From the NCBI GenBank assembly GCA_021793405.1, contig JAJYSV010000002.1, positions 116,261-180,260 of the forward strand: 64,000 nt of DNA, read 5' to 3'. A model generated the notes under the pieces. It was not told the origin of the DNA. It saw only the letters and a program-made list of their open reading frames with translations, and did not search any database. Positions 62,000 through 64,000 of the stretch are shown piece after piece; position 1 is the first letter of the stretch, and the number at the start of each line of letters is the position of its first letter. This DNA is from Acidobacteriota bacterium. GTDB lineage: Bacteria > Acidobacteriota > Terriglobia > Terriglobales > Acidobacteriaceae. Made by a program: the position numbers and the translations under genes.

Positions 62000-62030
62000 A
62001 GTATCACAGTTGAGTGTCCTACTGTCAACT
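62000..62030 (-). promoter_or_regulatory. dnaK: dnaK promoter overlapped by a HAIR-like operator
   Basis: On the minus strand: TTGACA (-35, 62023-62028), 17 bases, GATACT (-10, 62000-62005). A 23-base dyad (62008-62030) reads GTTGACA-N7-ACTCAAC at its core. The HspR consensus is CTTGAGT-N7-ACTCAAG; the right half matches six of seven positions and the spacing is exact. HspR repression of dnaK is therefore likely. Confidence 0.65.
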
Positions 62031-62138
62031 TAATTGATGCGGTTCGTCGCCATAAGGATGCAGCTCTCCTTTTTTGCCGTGCAAGATCGTCCCCGCCGGC
62101 CTTCCGAGTCGCAGGCCTTGTTCCCAGTTCATTTTTCG

Positions 62139-63080
62139 TTAGTTTGGAACTTGTTTCGGCGGCCGCAAGGTGTAGGGCGAGCAGCATGGAGTCCGCACCG
62201 GCCCAAATTCCATCAATTCCACCCTGGTTCCATCCGGATCATATAGATTTAATTGCCATTTCCCGTCTCGGCCGAGCTGCGGTTCCTCGCGCGCCGAGGC
62301 ATTCCAGTGCCGTTGCAGCAGCAAGTTCGCGGCCTGGTGAATGTCCGGCACTCCCAGCGCGAAATGATTTACGACGCCGCTTTGCGATGCGGTTTTGGCG
62401 GCCGGATTATGCATCATGTACTCAATCCAATCCGTACCGTCCGGCACCTGCATGTCGATCCAGTCTGTCCTACCCTCTCTCGACCCGCCTTGCCAGCCTT
62501 CGCGAAATCCCAGGATGTCGCGGAAAAAGCGGTCTTCCGCGGCCCGGTCCTGCACGACGAATCCCGCATGCAGAATATGGTGCGAAATCGGCTCCTCTGG
62601 CGTGCCAGCGCCCTTTTCTGCGACAGGCAGCAGGTGACCGCGAGTCGGCAGTTGGACGAATTGAATTTGATGTCCCTCCGGATCTTTCGCCCAGAAAAAC
62701 TGCGCGCCGCTCGCCTGCGTTTGGATTTCGCCTTCTACCGGAACCTTTTGGCTGAGCAGATATCGCCGCAACGAATCCGCATTCGACGTGGCGAAGGCAA
62801 CGTAGGCCAGATCGTCCGTTTCGCCATTCGGCAGCGGTGCTACTTTGATCGATTGCATCGAGTTCACTCGATATTCCAGAGGCGTAGCCGAGGCGTCGGG
62901 GCCGATCCGCGAAAATCCGAGCAAATCCCCATAAAACTGCCTCGATTTGCCTATGTCCGAGGCATACACCGAGACCTTCGCAATTCCCGTGATCGGCGGG
63001 CGCAGGGAAGTGCGTTGCGCCCCCAGGAAGACGGACACATTGATAAGAACAGCTACGACAAGAGCCTGGATTCGCGACAC
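62139..63080 (-). CDS. Exported two-domain VOC (glyoxalase/bleomycin-resistance) protein
   Basis: 313 residues with a signal peptide (VVAVLINVSVFLGAQ). First VOC module: KVSVYASDIGKSRQFYGDLLGF to FFWAKDPEGHQIQFVQLP. Second: HHILHAGFVVQDRAAEDRFFRDIL to WQLNLYDPDGTRVELMEFGP. Each module has the beta-alpha-beta-beta-beta layout and the Asp-Pro-(Glu/Asp)-Gly turn; a metal-site His/Glu set is partly visible (H in HAGF, E in VELME). The substrate is unknown. It is monocistronic. Confidence 0.85.
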   Translation of the reverse strand: MSRIQALVVAVLINVSVFLGAQRTSLRPPITGIAKVSVYASDIGKSRQFYGDLLGFSRIGPDASATPLEYRVNSMQSIKVAPLPNGETDDLAYVAFATSNADSLRRYLLSQKVPVEGEIQTQASGAQFFWAKDPEGHQIQFVQLPTRGHLLPVAEKGAGTPEEPISHHILHAGFVVQDRAAEDRFFRDILGFREGWQGGSREGRTDWIDMQVPDGTDWIEYMMHNPAAKTASQSGVVNHFALGVPDIHQAANLLLQRHWNASAREEPQLGRDGKWQLNLYDPDGTRVELMEFGPVRTPCCSPYTLRPPKQVPN

Positions 63081-63115
63081 TCGTTCACCTCTCTCAACAA
63101 CAGAGAAATACTAGC

Positions 63116-63420
63116 AAAATGGCCGCCCCTCGGGTCAGCGCGGTAAAGTCGATCGTCGGATTGACCGGCCCAGTTACCTGCCCGTTGGAATCCGTAAGGA
63201 TCGACTGCCGTAGATTGAAGTCCATCTTCAACCCGGCAGCGGCGCCCGCAGTCACGGTGAACGCTGTGGGCAGTTGGATGGTCACGGTGGAGGTCGTCAA
63301 TATCGGATTGCTCACCGTTCTGATGGCCGGCGCGCCAGGAGGAGTGGTGGTGCCCAGATTCACATATTCACATAGGAGATGACAGGATTCGACAACGATA
63401 CCTTCACCGCATTGTAGGTT
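63116..63420 (-). pseudogene. DUF4382-domain gene remnant, truncated and frameshifted
   Basis: Two frames together encode DUF4382-like sequence: AGTYNAVKVSLSNPVISYVN and then VNLGTTTPPGAPAIRTVS, FTVTAGAAAGLKMDFNLRQS and VTGPVNPTIDFTALTRGA. They are split by an 8-base tandem duplication of ATTCACAT (63358-63373), which shifts the frame after SYVN. Both the N-terminal and C-terminal parts of the usual 300-400-residue protein are missing. Upstream sequence to about 63700 is not recognisable. Confidence 0.6.
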
Positions 63421-63499
63421 CCAGCAAGTCGAGCGGGTGGGTGTGCGCCCTTCGGATGGGCAAACACACTGCCTTCCAGAAAATTGCAAAGTCTTTGCC

Positions 63500-63520
63500 T
63501 ATTTTTTCGCCGAAAAAATA
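63500..63520. terminator. 21-base AT-rich palindrome
   Basis: TATTTTTTCG and CGAAAAAATA are perfect inverted arms around a single C. The T-run in one arm would allow termination from either side. It lies between the DUF4382 remnant and the S10 peptidase gene. Confidence 0.4.
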
Positions 63521-63713
63521 GCGGCGTGAAGACAAGGAATCGATTGCGGGAATAGGGCAGGCTTGAAACTGGAGAGTTCCGGCAATTCGTTGCCCAACGA
63601 ACGACAAGTTCCCGTGTTAGGAGTTGCAGGGTAGGTTTGCGATTGCGTCGAGCAGCTTTTCTTGAAGACAAAGCTGCTCGGAAATCTGTTCCGCTGGACA
63701 GCAACGAAGAATG

Positions 63714-64000
63714 CTATTGCGTGATCGCGCTCGCATAGAACTCCGCCAGATCGCCTTTCAACCGCTTCAATGCGTCCACATTCAGGTAGATCATGTGTCC
63801 GGAGGGATAGTAGCCGAAGCGAATATTTTTCTGGAGAGTTGGATCCAACTCCATGTGAGAGATATCGAACTCGGTCTTGAAGAATGGCGTGGCGAGGTCA
63901 AAGTAGCCATTGGCGGAAAATAGCTTCAGGTGCGGATTTTCACGCATGGCCGCTCCCAGATCCAGAGCGACATCCGGCAGTTGCTGTTCGCCGCCAGGAC
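63714..64000 (-). CDS. S10-family serine carboxypeptidase-like protein, C-terminal part
   Basis: 95 codons are visible, and the 5' part is beyond the right edge. NGYFDLATPFFKTEFDISHM carries the family's catalytic Asp region and YYPSGHMIYLNVDALK the catalytic His. The frame continues upstream without a start (PDVALDLGAAMRENP). This agrees with the C-terminus of the acidobacterial S10 peptidases. The catalytic Ser is outside the window. Confidence 0.75.
   Translation of the reverse strand, partial: PGGEQQLPDVALDLGAAMRENPHLKLFSANGYFDLATPFFKTEFDISHMELDPTLQKNIRFGYYPSGHMIYLNVDALKRLKGDLAEFYASAITQ

Noticed and set aside
1..64000. CRISPR arrays, tRNA or rRNA genes
   Set aside because: No regularly spaced repeats, cloverleaf with a T-loop GTTCRA motif, or rRNA signature was seen by eye; a tRNAscan or Infernal run would settle tRNA and small RNA content.

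Overview
The window looks like a chromosomal segment of an acidobacterium (class Terriglobia/Acidobacteriia). The evidence is a VWFA-related protein of the type first described in Acidobacteria (52537-53550), an Oar-like TonB receptor with an N-terminal carboxypeptidase-regulatory domain (17082-20357), many Tat-type sugar-isomerase and Gfo/Idh/MocA proteins, a DedA-rhodanese fusion, a DUF5916 protein and hpnI. There are no phage, IS or CRISPR signatures. The sequence is moderately GC-rich and mostly densely coding.

Region 1 (1-10 kb) is a myo-inositol locus: lacI-iolG, a PfkB sugar kinase, and an iolB-iolD-iolA-iolE operon divergent from a transaldolase-family gene. No classical DKGP aldolase (IolJ) is present. 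The PfkB kinase and the transaldolase-like protein could supply the last steps. A shared CACGTG-centred motif lies at the lacI start and in the iolB/transaldolase intergenic region. Region 2 (10-20.4 kb) has a Tat-type TIM-barrel isomerase, glpK-glpD behind two palindromic operator-like sites, and an isomerase/Gfo-Idh/TonB-receptor cluster.

Region 3 (20.5-34.2 kb) is the most interesting part. A minus-strand gene train reads PFK-like kinase, L-fucose-isomerase-fold protein, GntR regulator, aldehyde dehydrogenase, suyA, suyB, comC-like and slcC-like. It is divergent from a LacD-type class I aldolase, an MFS transporter and a GH42 beta-galactosidase. Together these could encode an Embden-Meyerhof-type sulfoglycolysis joined to sulfolactate desulfonation: sulfoquinovose > sulfofructose > sulfofructose-1-phosphate > DHAP + sulfolactaldehyde > sulfolactate > pyruvate + sulfite. 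SuyAB and the two sulfolactate dehydrogenases are the firmest assignments. The upper part is inferred from family membership and linkage. A TTGACA-ATCGAT promoter/operator motif recurs before several of these units.

Region 4 (34-43 kb) holds a degenerate M24 protein, a secreted HSL-type esterase, a DUF5916 outer-membrane protein, ruvB and a polytopic membrane protein. Region 5 (43-64 kb) is largely housekeeping: gyrA, a CDGSH protein, an O-methyltransferase, phoU-pstB, DedA-rhodanese, a Dps-like ferritin, hpnI, and a scattered heat-shock locus (hspR, dnaJ, dnaK). A HigBA toxin-antitoxin pair and small genes sit between dnaJ and dnaK. The window ends with a two-domain VOC protein, a DUF4382 pseudogene fragment and the 3' part of an S10 peptidase gene.
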